64,000 nt of DNA from CAIYZT01 sp947461435 (GTDB taxonomy: Bacteria > Pseudomonadota > Alphaproteobacteria > Rhodobacterales > Rhodobacteraceae): assembly GCA_965284435.1 (NCBI GenBank), contig OZ260083.1:1364001-1428000 (forward strand). The letters run 5' to 3'. Positions 43,809-53,104 of the stretch are shown in pieces (within the stretch, counting starts at the first letter, position 1; every line of letters begins with the position of its first letter). A program made the position numbers and the translations under genes. Below the pieces are notes generated by a model that was not told the DNA's origin, ran no database searches, and saw nothing but the letters and a program-made list of their open reading frames with translations.

Positions 43809-44552
43809 TTACCAGCCGCCGTCGACGTGAATGTCCTGACCCGTGATCAGGGCAGCCTGTTCAGAACACAGGAAGATCGCCGCATGGGCGATATCCACCG
43901 GTTCGATCCGGCGCTTCAGGCTTTGGTTTTCCAAAATCCACTGATGGTATTTTTCGCGGTTGTCGCCAAAGTGACGCCATTCCGCTTCGGATACGATGGC
44001 CCCCGGATTGATGCCGTTGACGTTGATGCCATGCCGCCCCAACTCGCGCGCCATTGATTTGACCAAACCGTACATCGCCCCTTTCGACGCGACATAGGGC
44101 ACAAAGCCATCCCAATGCCCGGTCAACGTCAGCGACGTCATATTGATGATCTTGCCACTTTTCTTTTCCTTCATATGCTTGCTGCAAACTCGCATCAGCA
44201 CGAAGGCGGCCGAGGAATTGATCCGCACCTCATCCTCATATTCGGCAATGGAGAACTCTTCATGCGGCTTGTTCACCACATAGGCTGCGTTGTTGATCAG
44301 AATGTCGATGCCGCCGACCTCATTTGCCAAGGCCGTCACAGCCTTTTCGGTGCCTGCAAGGTCGTTTAGATCGCAGCCGAAATACCGCACGCCGGGGGTG
44401 ATGCCATCCAGCACCGCTTGCGGCCCTACTGCGTCGGGGCGGTCAAGGGCGATGATCTTTGCCCCTTCTTCGGCATAGCGGGCGACCATCGCACGCCCCA
44501 CGGTGCCCAAGGCCCCCGTGATCAATACAGTCTTGCCAGTGAATTGCGGCAT
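43809..44552 (-). CDS. Short-chain dehydrogenase/reductase (SDR)
   Basis: A 247-residue SDR: TGALGTVG near residue 11, NNAAYVVNKP near 87, Ser in NMTSLTLT and Y-x3-K in YVASKG. Ends with LITGQDIHVDGGW. GGAAACACC precedes the ATG. First gene of a pair with the hydroxyacid dehydrogenase. Specificity unknown. Confidence 0.88.
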   Translation of the reverse strand: MPQFTGKTVLITGALGTVGRAMVARYAEEGAKIIALDRPDAVGPQAVLDGITPGVRYFGCDLNDLAGTEKAVTALANEVGGIDILINNAAYVVNKPHEEFSIAEYEDEVRINSSAAFVLMRVCSKHMKEKKSGKIINMTSLTLTGHWDGFVPYVASKGAMYGLVKSMARELGRHGINVNGINPGAIVSEAEWRHFGDNREKYHQWILENQSLKRRIEPVDIAHAAIFLCSEQAALITGQDIHVDGGW

Positions 44553-44942
44553 CGGTGTTTCCTTTCGGGCAGTTGCATGTCAAGGCCTGCACCCTGCGGC
44601 CATGTCGATTGCGCGTCCCAACGATAGCACGGGGCGCTGAAGTTGAGTGCACCTTACGGCCCAGCGGGCAGGGCGGGTATGCAGATCGCCGGAAAAGACC
44701 TTCACTTTGCCTGCAACAATGCCCCGGCTATCGCGGCGGCGCTGGTGCAAATGTATCTGAGAAGTAGCAATTTAATAAAACTAAATCAGATGTTTGAGGG
44801 AAAATCGTTCAGTGAACACCGCCACGTTTTGCGATCCTCGGTGGATCTGGCTGCCCGATTGCGCGCCCTGATTTGTCAGTCGAAGGCAAAGACCGAGTGC
44901 TAAAGTATGGCAACCTGTTCTTGTCGGAGTTTACACAGAAGC
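44553..44942. other. Intergenic region
   Basis: 390 bases without a supported gene. An AT-rich stretch around 44755-44800 is promoter-like for the plus-strand genes that follow. Nothing else recognised. Confidence 0.45.
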
Positions 44943-45293
44943 ATGCAGATTCGGTTTCGCTTTCACACCCATGACTTTTCGGCCGTGCTTGAAGGAAACC
45001 CGTCGTCGCGGGATTTGTTGTCGATGCTGCCGCTGACGTTGACGATCGAAGATTATTCAACAAACGAAAAGATCGCCTACTTGCCACGCAAATTGACCGA
45101 ACGCGGCGCCGCGCCGTTTCAGGCCGAGGCTTTGGGCGATCTGTGCTATTACGCCCCTTGGGGCAATCTTGTTTTCTATCATGACCGCTACCGCTGTTCT
45201 GCCGGTCTGATCCGGCTGGGGCGGCTGAATGCGGGTATCCAGCCCTTGCTGACCAAGGGGAAATACCCTTTGTCAGCCGATCTGATCACCTGA
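44943..45293 (+). CDS. Cyclophilin-like fold protein
   Basis: A 116-residue protein starting MQIRFRFHTHDFSAVL. The segments LLSMLPLTLTIEDYSTNEKI, AYLPRKLTERGA and LCYYAPWGNLVFYH match a small bacterial cyclophilin-like family (beta barrel) without known peptidyl-prolyl isomerase activity. The in-frame ATG at 44907 would add 12 residues not typical of the family. It is 18 bases upstream of the alcohol dehydrogenase fragment, and the two genes probably formed an operon. Confidence 0.78.
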   Translation: MQIRFRFHTHDFSAVLEGNPSSRDLLSMLPLTLTIEDYSTNEKIAYLPRKLTERGAAPFQAEALGDLCYYAPWGNLVFYHDRYRCSAGLIRLGRLNAGIQPLLTKGKYPLSADLIT

Positions 45294-45311
45294 CCCCTGA
45301 AGGAGAGATCT

Positions 45312-45743
45312 ATGTACGCCACCGTCATGCACGGTCCCAAAGACGTCCGCTTTGAAAGCGTTGCCGACCCCAAGATCCTGAAGCCGACAGATGCCATCAT
45401 CAAACTGGCAGCAACCTGCATCTGCGGGTCTGACCTGTGGCCCTACCGCGGCCTTCAACCCATGGCCGAGCCGATGCATATGGGCCACGAATATTGTGGC
45501 TATGTGGTCGAGGTTGGCGCTGAGGTGCGGACCATCAAGCCGGGCCAGTTCGTCGTGGGGTCATTTTGCCTGTCGGACAATACCTGCCCACATTGCGAAT
45601 ACGGGTTTCAGTCTTCGTGCATGCAACGCGAGTTCATGTCGGGCGCGCAGGCCCCCTATGCCCGTGTGGCGCTGGCCGATGGCACGCTGGTTGCGACCCA
45701 AGAACTGCCGTCGCCGAACCAGATTGCTGGTCTTGTCGCGTAT
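45312..45743 (+). pseudogene. Zinc-dependent alcohol dehydrogenase, truncated by IS3 element
   Basis: About 143 codons of a medium-chain Zn alcohol dehydrogenase remain, starting after GAAGGAGAG. Catalytic ligands Cys38 (CICGSD) and H59-E60 (MGHEYCG), and structural-zinc Cys86, 92, 95 and 103, are all present. The cofactor-binding Rossmann half is lost: homology stops at IAGLVA, exactly where the IS terminal repeat begins. The frame then reads 36 random residues into the IS to 45848. No 3' part of the gene occurs on the other side of the IS. Confidence 0.85.
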
Positions 45744-45765
45744 TTGTGCCGCCCCCAGTGCTCGT

Positions 45766-46623
45766 TTAGGCCACTTGACGTTCGAAGGCCAAGGGGCTTT
45801 TGCCTCCCAATGCTGAATGCCGACGGCGCGGGTTATAGAAGCCGTTGATGTATTGGAAGATGGCGGTTTCGGCCTGGCGACGCGTTTCCCAAGACCTGCG
45901 CCAGATCAGTTCGGCCTTGATGGTTTTGAAGAAGGTCTCGACGGCGGCGTTGTCATAGCAGTTGCCTTTTCCGCTCATTGACGCTCTGAGGCCAGGCTCG
46001 CGCAGGACCTTCTGATAGTCGTGTGAACAGTATTGGCTGCCGCGATCGCTGTGGAAGATGCAGCCCTTGGGCGGTGATCGCAGGGCAATGGCCATTTTCA
46101 GTGCCCGGATCGCCAGATCGCGCTTCATGCGGTTGCTGACGGCCCAGCCGATCACCCGCCGGGAATGCAGATCGAGGATCACCGCCAGATAGAGCCACCC
46201 CTCGCGGGTCCAGATGTAACTGATGTCACCTGCCCATTTCTGGTTGGGCCGATCTGCCGTGAAGTCACGGTCCAGCAGGTTTGGCGCGATGTTGAACGTA
46301 TGGTCGCTGTCCGTCGTCGCCTTGAATTTGCGTGTTCTTTCAACGACGATCCCGTTCTCGCGCATCAGCCGCCCGACACGGCGATGACCAACATCTAACC
46401 CGACCTCTTTCAACTCCTCCGTCATCCTGGGCCTGCCATAGCTGCCCAAGCTCAGGCGCGACTGTTCCTTGATATGGGCCAGAACGACCATGTCTGTGTG
46501 CTGCCTGCGGCTGGCAAGGCGGCTGCGAAAGGCCCGCAAACCGCGTGGGCTGACGTTCATGACCTGACACAACCGATCCGTTGCAAAGCTGCCACGATGT
46601 TCCTCGACGAACCTAAACCTCAC
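45766..46623 (-). CDS. IS3-family transposase OrfB (DDE domain)
   Basis: A 285-residue integrase-core protein. The catalytic triad is visible: Asp in WAGDISYIW, Asp in FHSDRGSQY and Glu in NAAVETFFKTIK; an HTH_21-like segment SYGRPRMTEEL precedes it. It is in the -1 frame relative to OrfA and is probably made as an OrfAB fusion through the slippery site at 46653-46659. The GTG at 46623 is only a nominal start. Confidence 0.92.
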   Translation of the reverse strand: MRFRFVEEHRGSFATDRLCQVMNVSPRGLRAFRSRLASRRQHTDMVVLAHIKEQSRLSLGSYGRPRMTEELKEVGLDVGHRRVGRLMRENGIVVERTRKFKATTDSDHTFNIAPNLLDRDFTADRPNQKWAGDISYIWTREGWLYLAVILDLHSRRVIGWAVSNRMKRDLAIRALKMAIALRSPPKGCIFHSDRGSQYCSHDYQKVLREPGLRASMSGKGNCYDNAAVETFFKTIKAELIWRRSWETRRQAETAIFQYINGFYNPRRRHSALGGKSPLAFERQVA

Positions 46624-46895
46624 GGCTTTTGGCTCGCGAAGAACTGGGTGGCCTTTTTTAGGATGTCCCTCTCCTCGCGCAATATGCGGTTTTCGCGCCG
46701 GAGCCGTTCGTTCTCAACGGCAAGTTCACGATCCTCAACCGACACCACATCCGTGTCACGATGCGCCGTGATCCATTTGTTCAGCGTTGACATCCCGACG
46801 CCAAGATCGTCGGCAATCTGTTTGCGTGAAAGCCCGCTGGTCAGCGCGATCCGCACCGCATCCTTGCGAAATTCATCCGTCCTGACTGTGCCCAT
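46620..46895 (-). CDS. IS3-family transposase OrfA
   Basis: A 91-residue helix-turn-helix protein: FRKDAVRIALTSGLSRKQIA, then LGVGMSTLNKWI, followed by a leucine-zipper-like region LAVENERLRRENRILREERD used for multimerisation. It ends four bases inside OrfB. Intact. Confidence 0.92.
   Translation of the reverse strand: MGTVRTDEFRKDAVRIALTSGLSRKQIADDLGVGMSTLNKWITAHRDTDVVSVEDRELAVENERLRRENRILREERDILKKATQFFASQKP
46653..46659 (-). promoter_or_regulatory. Slippery heptamer for -1 frameshifting in the IS3 transposase
   Basis: Minus strand A-AAA-AAG with AAA and AAG in the OrfA zero frame (ATC CTA AAA AAG GCC). This is the classic IS3-family -1 frameshift signal producing OrfAB. Confidence 0.75.
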
Positions 46896-46942
46896 GGTTC
46901 ATCTCCTTTGCTGCACATTACGCTATCAAAGGAGCGGCACCA

Positions 46943-47913
46943 AACCGCGACAAGACCACAGCAAGTACCTTTTTCAGCCTGGCGACGTGCTTTACTCAAA
47001 GCTAAGGCCGTACCTGCGCAAAGCGGCAATCCCAGAGTATGCTGGGCTTTGCAGTGCTGACATGTACCCGCTCAAAATGAATCTTGAGTGCCTATTGCCA
47101 TCATTCTTTAGACTCTTGCTCGTAAGCGATGATTTTACGTCGTATGCTAATGAGGAGTCTGCGCGATCCAGAATGCCAAAATTGAACCGAGAGCAGCTTT
47201 TCGGCTACAGGTTTGTGCTTCCGAGCCTTGATTTCCAACGTGCAGTGGAACGTGCGACAGCGGCAAAGCAAAGCGAGATGGAAGTGGCGCGCCGCGCTGC
47301 GCGGGAGCAGTTGAACGAGATTGCTAAGCTTGCCACGGCAATCGTGACTGAAAGCATTCGCAACACCTCAACAAAACCCTGCCTACTTGGCGACGTTCTC
47401 GACGAGGTAAAGCACGGCATCGGTGCGTCTTGGGCTGACCATCCGGTACTGGGTGCCACGCGCGAAGGCTTGGCACCGGCGAAGGAACAGCCCGGAAAGA
47501 TGGCTCCGAAATACAAGCCCGTCACACCCGGCACTGTATTCTACAACCCAATGCGCATCCTGATCGGCTCAATCGCCTTTGTGGATGAGGACGATACGCC
47601 TGGTATCACCAGCCCCGACTATGTGGCCCTGCGCGGCAAGCCAGGCCTCGTGGACAGCAGGTGGTTCTATTACTGGCTGCGCTCGCATCTTGGTGCGCAA
47701 TGCATCCTGTCTCTCGCCCGCGGGGCCGTGCGCGAACGCATGCTGTTCAACCGCCTTGCCGACGGCAAGATCGACCTGCCCAGCCCCGAGGCACAGGAAA
47801 AGGCATCACGCGCGCTCCGGGAACTGAAGCCCCTTCAACGTGCCCTGAAATCCAAACTGGCCGAGATTGATTTGCTTCCGCAAAAGATCCTTGCCCAAGC
47901 ATTCGAGATGTAA
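46943..47913 (+). pseudogene. hsdS: Type I restriction-modification specificity subunit (HsdS), 5'-truncated
   Basis: About 323 codons remain. YLFQPGDVLYSKLRPYLRKA is the end of the first target-recognition domain, followed by a helical spacer ERATAAKQSEMEVARRA. A second domain has TPGTVFYNPMRILIG and the final LPSPEAQEKASRALRELKP helix. The N-terminal ~80 residues are replaced by the IS; the open frame upstream to 46474 is IS sequence. The first ~400 bases are more AT-rich than surrounding DNA, which fits horizontal origin. It cannot make a normal HsdS unless expressed from the IS. Confidence 0.82.
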
Positions 47914-47915
47914 AG

Positions 47916-49859
47916 ATGGCGCGCCCCAAGAAAGAAAAGAAGCCCAGGGCTATTGCCTCGACGCAGTCGCTTTCCGCCTTCGTCAAAGGCATCTGCGATG
48001 TCGTGCGCCGGTCCAACTGTGCCAGCGCCCTGCAATATGTGCCGGAACTGACTTGGATCCTGTTTCTGCGTCTGCTGGATGCACAGGAAGCCCGAGATCA
48101 GGAAAAAGCCTCCGTCGTGGGCGCAGACTTTGCGTCGGCGTTGCGCTGCCCCTATCGCTGGCAGGATTGGGCGGCCCCGTGGTCCGACAGTCCCGGCCAC
48201 CCCAAGACCGACGACGGCAAGCCGCAGGGTTGGAAACGGCAGGAGTTGTTTGCCGCCGGTGACGGCAAACTTTTCGCGTTCATCAACGACGAGTTGTTGC
48301 CGCACCTGCACGGGCTCGACATAGACAAGTTGACCAAGCAGCCCAACGCGTCTGCCAGCCCCAAGCAGCGTATCATCGGTCGCATCATGACGGCCGTCGA
48401 AAAGGTGCGTGTGGATTCGGAAACGAACCTGCGCGACATCCTCGACAAGGTGCATGAAATCAGCACCGATAACGTCGATGACACCCATTTCTTCACGCTG
48501 AGTCAGGTCTACGAGGACCTGCTGCTGAAAATGGGCGAGAAGAACTCGGACGGCGGCCAGTTCTTCACCCCGCGCGAAGTGATCCGGGCTATGGTCCACA
48601 CGGTCAAGCCCACGCTGGGGCAAACCGTTTACGACCCCTGCTGCGGCACTGGCGGCTTCCTTGCCATCGCTTATGAACACATCGCACGCAATCTCGGTTC
48701 AAGCCCGCTGAGCACGGACATCGAGATGCTGAAGCACGACACGTTCTTCGGCCGCGAGAAAGAGAACCTGGTGCTGCCGATTGCGCTGGCCAACCTCGTT
48801 CTGCATGGCATCGACCAGCCCAACCTGTGGCATGGCAACTCCCTGACCCGCCGCGCAACATATGCCGCCCTGTTCAACAAGGCTCCGAAGCAGTTCGACG
48901 TGATCCTGACCAATCCGCCCTTTGGCGGAAAAGAAGGCAAGGACGCCCAAAAGAATTTCGCATTCGAGACCAGTTCCACGCAGGTCCTGTTCGTGCAGGA
49001 CATTCTGGGTGAGTTGGCATCGAAGGGCACCTGCGCCATCGTCCTGGACGAAGGCATGCTGTTCCGGACGAATGAAAGCTCTTTCGTTGAGACTAAGCGC
49101 AAGCTGGTCGATGAATGCGACCTTTGGGCGATCGTCAGCTTGCCAGGCGGTGTGTTTTCGACCGCCGGGGCGGGTGTCAAGACGAACCTGCTGTTCTTTA
49201 CCAAGGGCAAGAAAACCCAAAAAATCTGGTACTATGACCTGTCGAACGTGAAAGTGGGCAAGAAGACGCCCCTGACGTTGGCCCATTTTGGCTTTGGCAC
49301 GGACGGCAGTGTTCTACCCGATGCCGCGCTACCTTCAACACTGACTGCTGAATGGCAAGAAGACGAGGCAAATGCGGACACGCCATATCCGAGCTACGCC
49401 CGGATGCTTTCTCAGATGGGAACGCCCGGCGCTGACAGCCCGGTTTCCTGGACCGTTGATTTCGCCGCGCGTCGAGAAAAGGCTCGGGAGGAAATGAAGC
49501 CTCTCCTCAATCATGCAAGGCAGCTCAAGGACGAAGTTGTCGACCTCAAGGAAGACCTCAAGCGCTTGAAAAAGGGCAAAGCTGCTGGTGAGGATATCGA
49601 TGCGCTGAACATCAAGATCGCAGAGGCGGAGAAAGCCTACCGCGATCTTGAGACGCAGGCCGCAAACATCGACGCGGCAGTGTTCGATTTGAAGGCCGTC
49701 AATCCGAACGTCGTGGCCCAAGTTGACAATCGCACGCCCACGGAGATCATCGAGAGCATCAACGCACAGGGCCGCATCGTGAGTGATGCCTTGGCGAGGC
49801 TATCAGCTTTGGTCGCTGATGATCTTGCAGCACAACTGTCAGCAGAAAGCGTTGAATAA
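47916..49859 (+). CDS. hsdM: Type I restriction-modification DNA methyltransferase subunit (HsdM)
   Basis: A 647-residue N6-adenine methylase. An N-terminal HsdM_N helical domain is followed by the AdoMet-binding motif DPCCGTGGFLA near residue 240 and the catalytic NPPF in DVILTNPPFGG near 330. The C-terminal ~150 residues form a coiled coil (VVDLKEDLKRLKKGKA). It starts 2 bases after the hsdS stop. No hsdR follows before tRNA-Ser, so only part of a system is left. Without a complete HsdS the methylase probably has no DNA specificity. Confidence 0.92.
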   Translation: MARPKKEKKPRAIASTQSLSAFVKGICDVVRRSNCASALQYVPELTWILFLRLLDAQEARDQEKASVVGADFASALRCPYRWQDWAAPWSDSPGHPKTDDGKPQGWKRQELFAAGDGKLFAFINDELLPHLHGLDIDKLTKQPNASASPKQRIIGRIMTAVEKVRVDSETNLRDILDKVHEISTDNVDDTHFFTLSQVYEDLLLKMGEKNSDGGQFFTPREVIRAMVHTVKPTLGQTVYDPCCGTGGFLAIAYEHIARNLGSSPLSTDIEMLKHDTFFGREKENLVLPIALANLVLHGIDQPNLWHGNSLTRRATYAALFNKAPKQFDVILTNPPFGGKEGKDAQKNFAFETSSTQVLFVQDILGELASKGTCAIVLDEGMLFRTNESSFVETKRKLVDECDLWAIVSLPGGVFSTAGAGVKTNLLFFTKGKKTQKIWYYDLSNVKVGKKTPLTLAHFGFGTDGSVLPDAALPSTLTAEWQEDEANADTPYPSYARMLSQMGTPGADSPVSWTVDFAARREKAREEMKPLLNHARQLKDEVVDLKEDLKRLKKGKAAGEDIDALNIKIAEAEKAYRDLETQAANIDAAVFDLKAVNPNVVAQVDNRTPTEIIESINAQGRIVSDALARLSALVADDLAAQLSAESVE

Positions 49860-50213
49860 CATAGAGTTGTCGATGTGTCGGCCTCAGGCAGGCCCGTTCG
49901 CGGACCTTTTGTTGTCTGGGACCCCGGGCAACGGTGCAGCCGCATGATTTCCGATCCGGGTTCCTTTTCTATCCAATCGGTACTGAAGGCCAAACAATGT
50001 CAAAATCACTCTGAAAATTATTGAATATCAATGTGATACCTGAAACGAACCGGAACTCGTGCGGTTAACAGGTCGGGAGAATATTGGCCCGAAGAGAACG
50101 CGTGCACGCCCTTTGGGGCGTGGGCCGGTTAACAGCCCCACCCGCATAACCCCCGAAAACAACGCAAAAATCCGGCCATGGCCGGATCGGGAGAACGCTT
50201 TCGTGGGGGCAAG
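49860..50213. other. Junction between hsdM and tRNA-Ser
   Basis: 354 bases with no supported gene. It includes the tRNA-Ser terminator at 50166-50187. I looked for a second copy of the tRNA 3' end as an att site and did not see one by eye. Confidence 0.5.
50166..50187 (-). terminator. Rho-independent terminator of tRNA-Ser
   Basis: On the minus strand ATCCGGCC-ATGGCCGGAT forms an 8-9-bp palindromic stem followed directly by TTTTTGCG. It lies 27 bases beyond the tRNA 3' end. Confidence 0.8.
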
Positions 50214-50303
<90 letters not shown>

Positions 50304-50482
50304 GCGCTTTTGGGGGTCGTCTAGGGGCCATTTATCCGCACCGGCAACCGCTGGCAACCCCTTCACATGCCTTTTTTCACAAATGCCCGGCGCCGAAGGA
50401 AAGTGATGCCGATTGTGTGAGTTGTGTTGGCAACCACGGCCCTGCAAGCTTAGGGTTGAACCGCAATAGCAAGGAGGCCGGA

Positions 50483-51373
50483 ATGGGTGCAGTAAGGGGT
50501 TTTCGGGATCTTGCCATGAGAATCGTGGTTTTGCTGCCCTTCGCCTTTTTGGGGGCCGGGGCGCTGGGGCCAATTCTTGCCGCGGGGCCGGTGCTGGCTC
50601 AAAGCACCGAAGAGGATTTGCAACGATTCAACACGTTGACGCGGATGGCCGAAACCTTTGATATCATGCGGCTTGAAGGACTTGAAAATGACAAATCCCT
50701 TGCCGAAGACCTGTTCGGCAATGCAGACGATCCGACGTGGGCGCGTTCATTGGACAAGGTCTATTCCCTGTCGCGGATGAGCGAGACCTACGAGACGGCG
50801 ATGCGCGACCTTCTGGAAAAAGATCCAACTTTGGTGGCCGATGCCTCGGTCTTTTTGGGCTCGGATCTGGGTCAGCGGATCATCGGGCTGGAGCTTGAGG
50901 CGCGCCGCACCTCGCTTGATCCGATGGCGATGGGCGCGGCGCAAGAGGTTTACAGCGAGATGCAGCGCACCGACACGGAGCGTCTGGCCCTGATCGAGCG
51001 GCTGGTCGTGGCCGCAGATCTGATCGAAGGCAATGTGTCGACGGCCTTGAACGCCAATGTTGCCTTCTCGCGCGCCATGGCGGCGGCAAGTGCGCCCGGT
51101 CAAGCGGTTGATGAAGATCAGCTTTTGGCGAATGTCTGGGCTCAGGAAGCCGACATTCGCATCCAGGTCGCAGAATTTGTGTATCCCTTGATGACCCTGG
51201 CCTATTCGCCGCTGAGCACCGAAGACTTGACGGCCTATGTGGACTTTTTCGAATCTGATGTGGGTCAGCGGTTCAATCTTGTGGTGATGGCCAGCTTTGA
51301 ACCCGTAATGATTGACCTGTCGGCCCATCTGGGCGCCGAGGCGGGGCGGCTGATGTCCGGGCAGGTCCTTTAA
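50483..51373 (+). CDS. DUF2059 domain-containing exported protein
   Basis: A 296-residue protein. AAGGAGG is five bases before the ATG. The N-terminus has a hydrophobic signal segment and probable cleavage near LAQ-STEED (residue 40). The rest is helical and acidic, with two similar DUF2059-type halves (SETYETAMRDLL and LTAYVDFFESDVGQRF). Such proteins are periplasmic or secreted and uncharacterised. It stands alone between the tRNA and the ribosomal protein genes. Confidence 0.85.
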   Translation: MGAVRGFRDLAMRIVVLLPFAFLGAGALGPILAAGPVLAQSTEEDLQRFNTLTRMAETFDIMRLEGLENDKSLAEDLFGNADDPTWARSLDKVYSLSRMSETYETAMRDLLEKDPTLVADASVFLGSDLGQRIIGLELEARRTSLDPMAMGAAQEVYSEMQRTDTERLALIERLVVAADLIEGNVSTALNANVAFSRAMAAASAPGQAVDEDQLLANVWAQEADIRIQVAEFVYPLMTLAYSPLSTEDLTAYVDFFESDVGQRFNLVVMASFEPVMIDLSAHLGAEAGRLMSGQVL

Positions 51374-51608
51374 ACAGGCCATCCGGGCGCATTTTGCCGT
51401 GCAAAATGGGTAGCCGGGCCGCTCAACCCGCTTGACTTTGCGCGTCGTTCCCCCGATAAGCCCGCATCCCGGCATGGATCCTGTCCTTGCCGGGTTTCAT
51501 ATTGACATGTCGCTCCGATCGGGGCGCGCTGTTCGAAGGCGGGGCCGTTGGCCCCCGGGAACGCCGGAAACGGGGCCATAGGACGCGGAAAAATGGAAGG
51601 GAAGACCC

Positions 51609-51995
51609 ATGTTTGCGGTCATGAAGACCGGTGGCAAGCAGTACAAGGTGCAGGCGGGTGACGTCTTGCGCGTGGAACTGGTTGACGCGGTGGCTGGCGA
51701 AAAGATCCAGTTCAACGAAATCTTGATGGTTGGCGGCGAGTCCGTAACCGTTGGCGCACCGATGGTGGCCGGTGCAGCGGTTCAGGCCGATGTCATCGAC
51801 AACATCAAGGGCGAAAAAACGATTCACTATGTGAAGCGTCGCCGGAAGCATTCGTCGCAGCGCACCAAAGGCCACCGTCAAAAGTGGACGCTGGTTCGCG
51901 TCACGGACGTTCTGGCAAAAGGCGCCGACAAGTCGGGCGTCAAAGCAGCAATCGGTACGGCGGATGCGCGTCGCGCAGCGCACGAAACCAAGTAA
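51609..51995 (+). CDS. rplU: 50S ribosomal protein L21
   Basis: A 128-residue L21: MFAVMKTGGKQYKVQAGD at the start, the RNA-binding KRRRKHSSQRTKGHRQ near residue 77, and a C-terminal extension of ~25 residues (KAAIGTADARRAAHETK), common in alphaproteobacteria. AAGGGAAG precedes the ATG. A TTGACA hexamer at 51504 could be part of its promoter, though no matching -10 was found. Confidence 0.97.
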   Translation: MFAVMKTGGKQYKVQAGDVLRVELVDAVAGEKIQFNEILMVGGESVTVGAPMVAGAAVQADVIDNIKGEKTIHYVKRRRKHSSQRTKGHRQKWTLVRVTDVLAKGADKSGVKAAIGTADARRAAHETK

Positions 51996-52009
51996 GAGGA
52001 GGCTGACAC

Positions 52010-52279
52010 ATGGCACATAAAAAAGCAGGTGGCTCCACTCGTAACGGCCGCGACTCCGCTGGTCGCCGCTTGGGCGTGAAGCTGTATGGCGGTCAGGCCG
52101 CCATTCCAGGCAATATCATTTGCCGCCAGCGTGGCACCACCTGGTTCCCAGGGGAAGGCGTTGGCATGGGCGTTGACCACACGATCTTTGCAAAGGTCGA
52201 AGGTCGCGTGACATTCAAAAAGGGTCTCAAAGGCCGCACGTTCATTTCGGTTCTCCCCGTGGCGGAGGCCGCTGAGTAA
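52010..52279 (+). CDS. rpmA: 50S ribosomal protein L27
   Basis: An 89-residue L27 with the conserved MAHKKAGGSTRNGRDSAGRR start and GNIICRQRGT. GAGGAGG lies in the 14-base gap after rplU, and the pair forms the usual operon. Confidence 0.98.
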   Translation: MAHKKAGGSTRNGRDSAGRRLGVKLYGGQAAIPGNIICRQRGTTWFPGEGVGMGVDHTIFAKVEGRVTFKKGLKGRTFISVLPVAEAAE

Positions 52280-52305
52280 GCCGAAAAACCAAATACGGAC
52301 AGGGT

Positions 52306-52337
52306 ATTGGGGATCGGCATCAAAGCCGGTCCCCAAT
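52306..52337 (+). terminator. Intrinsic terminator after rpmA
   Basis: ATTGGGGATCGGC pairs with GCCGGTCCCCAAT (one mismatch) around ATCAAA, followed by TCATTTT. It lies 26 bases after the rpmA stop. Confidence 0.75.
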
Positions 52338-52422
52338 TCATTTTCCGGTTACGTTGTTGCGATTTAAGCGGCCAAGCATTTTGCCCTGGGTCAGCGCCCG
52401 CCGGACATTTAGGAGAGACACG

Positions 52423-53022
52423 ATGGTTCTCGACATGATCGCCACAAGCCCGCGTGGGGCAGTTCCCGTTCCTGTTGTGCGCACCGAAGATATCAACGCC
52501 GGGCGCTTCGTGCTGCGCGCCTTGCGCCGCTCGGATGCCGGATTGATATCGCATTATACCGGTGATCGGCGTCTGGCCGAAGCCACCCAGTCGATCCCGC
52601 ATCCTTTGCCCCCCGGCGCGGCCGAAGCCTTCGTCTTCCGCGCGATGGGCGCGCAGGCACTGGGGTTGCATTGGGTCATGGACGGCGCGGCAAGCGGACT
52701 TCCCGAGGTTTTGGGCGTGCTCAGCCTGAAACCGATGGAGGGGCAGCGCGCAAAGGGCGGCCAATCTGAAGTGGCCTATTGGGTGGCCCCGATGTTCTGG
52801 AACACCGGCTATGCGTCCGAGGCCGTTCGGGCCTTGATCGAAGCCAACCCATTGGGGGATCAGACCTATTTCGCTGAAGTGTTTCAAGACAACCCAGGAT
52901 CGGCCCGCGTTCTGACCAATGCAGGGTTTCAATACCTCGGCGACGCCGAAAGCTTTTCGGTGGCGCGCGGCGCAAGGGTTCCGACATGGACCTATACGTT
53001 GAAGCTGGTGATGGGGAAATAA
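52423..53022 (+). CDS. GNAT-family N-acetyltransferase
   Basis: A 199-residue RimJ/RimL-like acetyltransferase. FVLRALRRSDAGLISHYTGD is the typical N-terminal strand-helix; VAYWVAPMFWNTGYASEAVR carries the acetyl-CoA loop (in relaxed form), and FQDNPGSARVLTNAGFQYLG follows. ATG at 52423 is chosen because AGGAGAGA lies seven bases upstream. The acceptor may be a ribosomal protein or small amine; unknown. Confidence 0.87.
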   Translation: MVLDMIATSPRGAVPVPVVRTEDINAGRFVLRALRRSDAGLISHYTGDRRLAEATQSIPHPLPPGAAEAFVFRAMGAQALGLHWVMDGAASGLPEVLGVLSLKPMEGQRAKGGQSEVAYWVAPMFWNTGYASEAVRALIEANPLGDQTYFAEVFQDNPGSARVLTNAGFQYLGDAESFSVARGARVPTWTYTLKLVMGK

Positions 53023-53104
53023 GGGGCAGATCTGTCCCGACCGGTCCCGCAAGGGGCGACGCGGCCGCCCCCCGCGAGATGTTGAAGATACAAAGGGGGA
53101 AGTC

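Larger units (their letters stand above)
45744..46942 (-). mobile_element. IS3-family insertion sequence, complete
   Basis: About 1.2 kb with two overlapping transposase frames and imperfect terminal inverted repeats: TGTGCCGCCCCC at the left (45745) and TGGTGCCGCTCC as the reverse complement of the right end (46942-46931). No 3-5-bp target duplication is visible between 45741-45744 and 46943-46946. The flanks belong to two different genes, so a deletion or recombination next to the IS is likely. Confidence 0.85.

Noticed and set aside
46474..46942. N-terminal extension of the HsdS frame
   Set aside because: These bases lie inside the IS3 element opposite its transposase and are not HsdS sequence.
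45741..46946. Target-site duplication around the IS3 element
   Set aside because: Bases on the two sides (att/ttt and aac) do not match, and the flanks belong to different genes.
51504..51540. Sigma-70 promoter for rplU
   Set aside because: TTGACA is present, but no -10 hexamer lies at the proper distance, so it was not listed as a feature.
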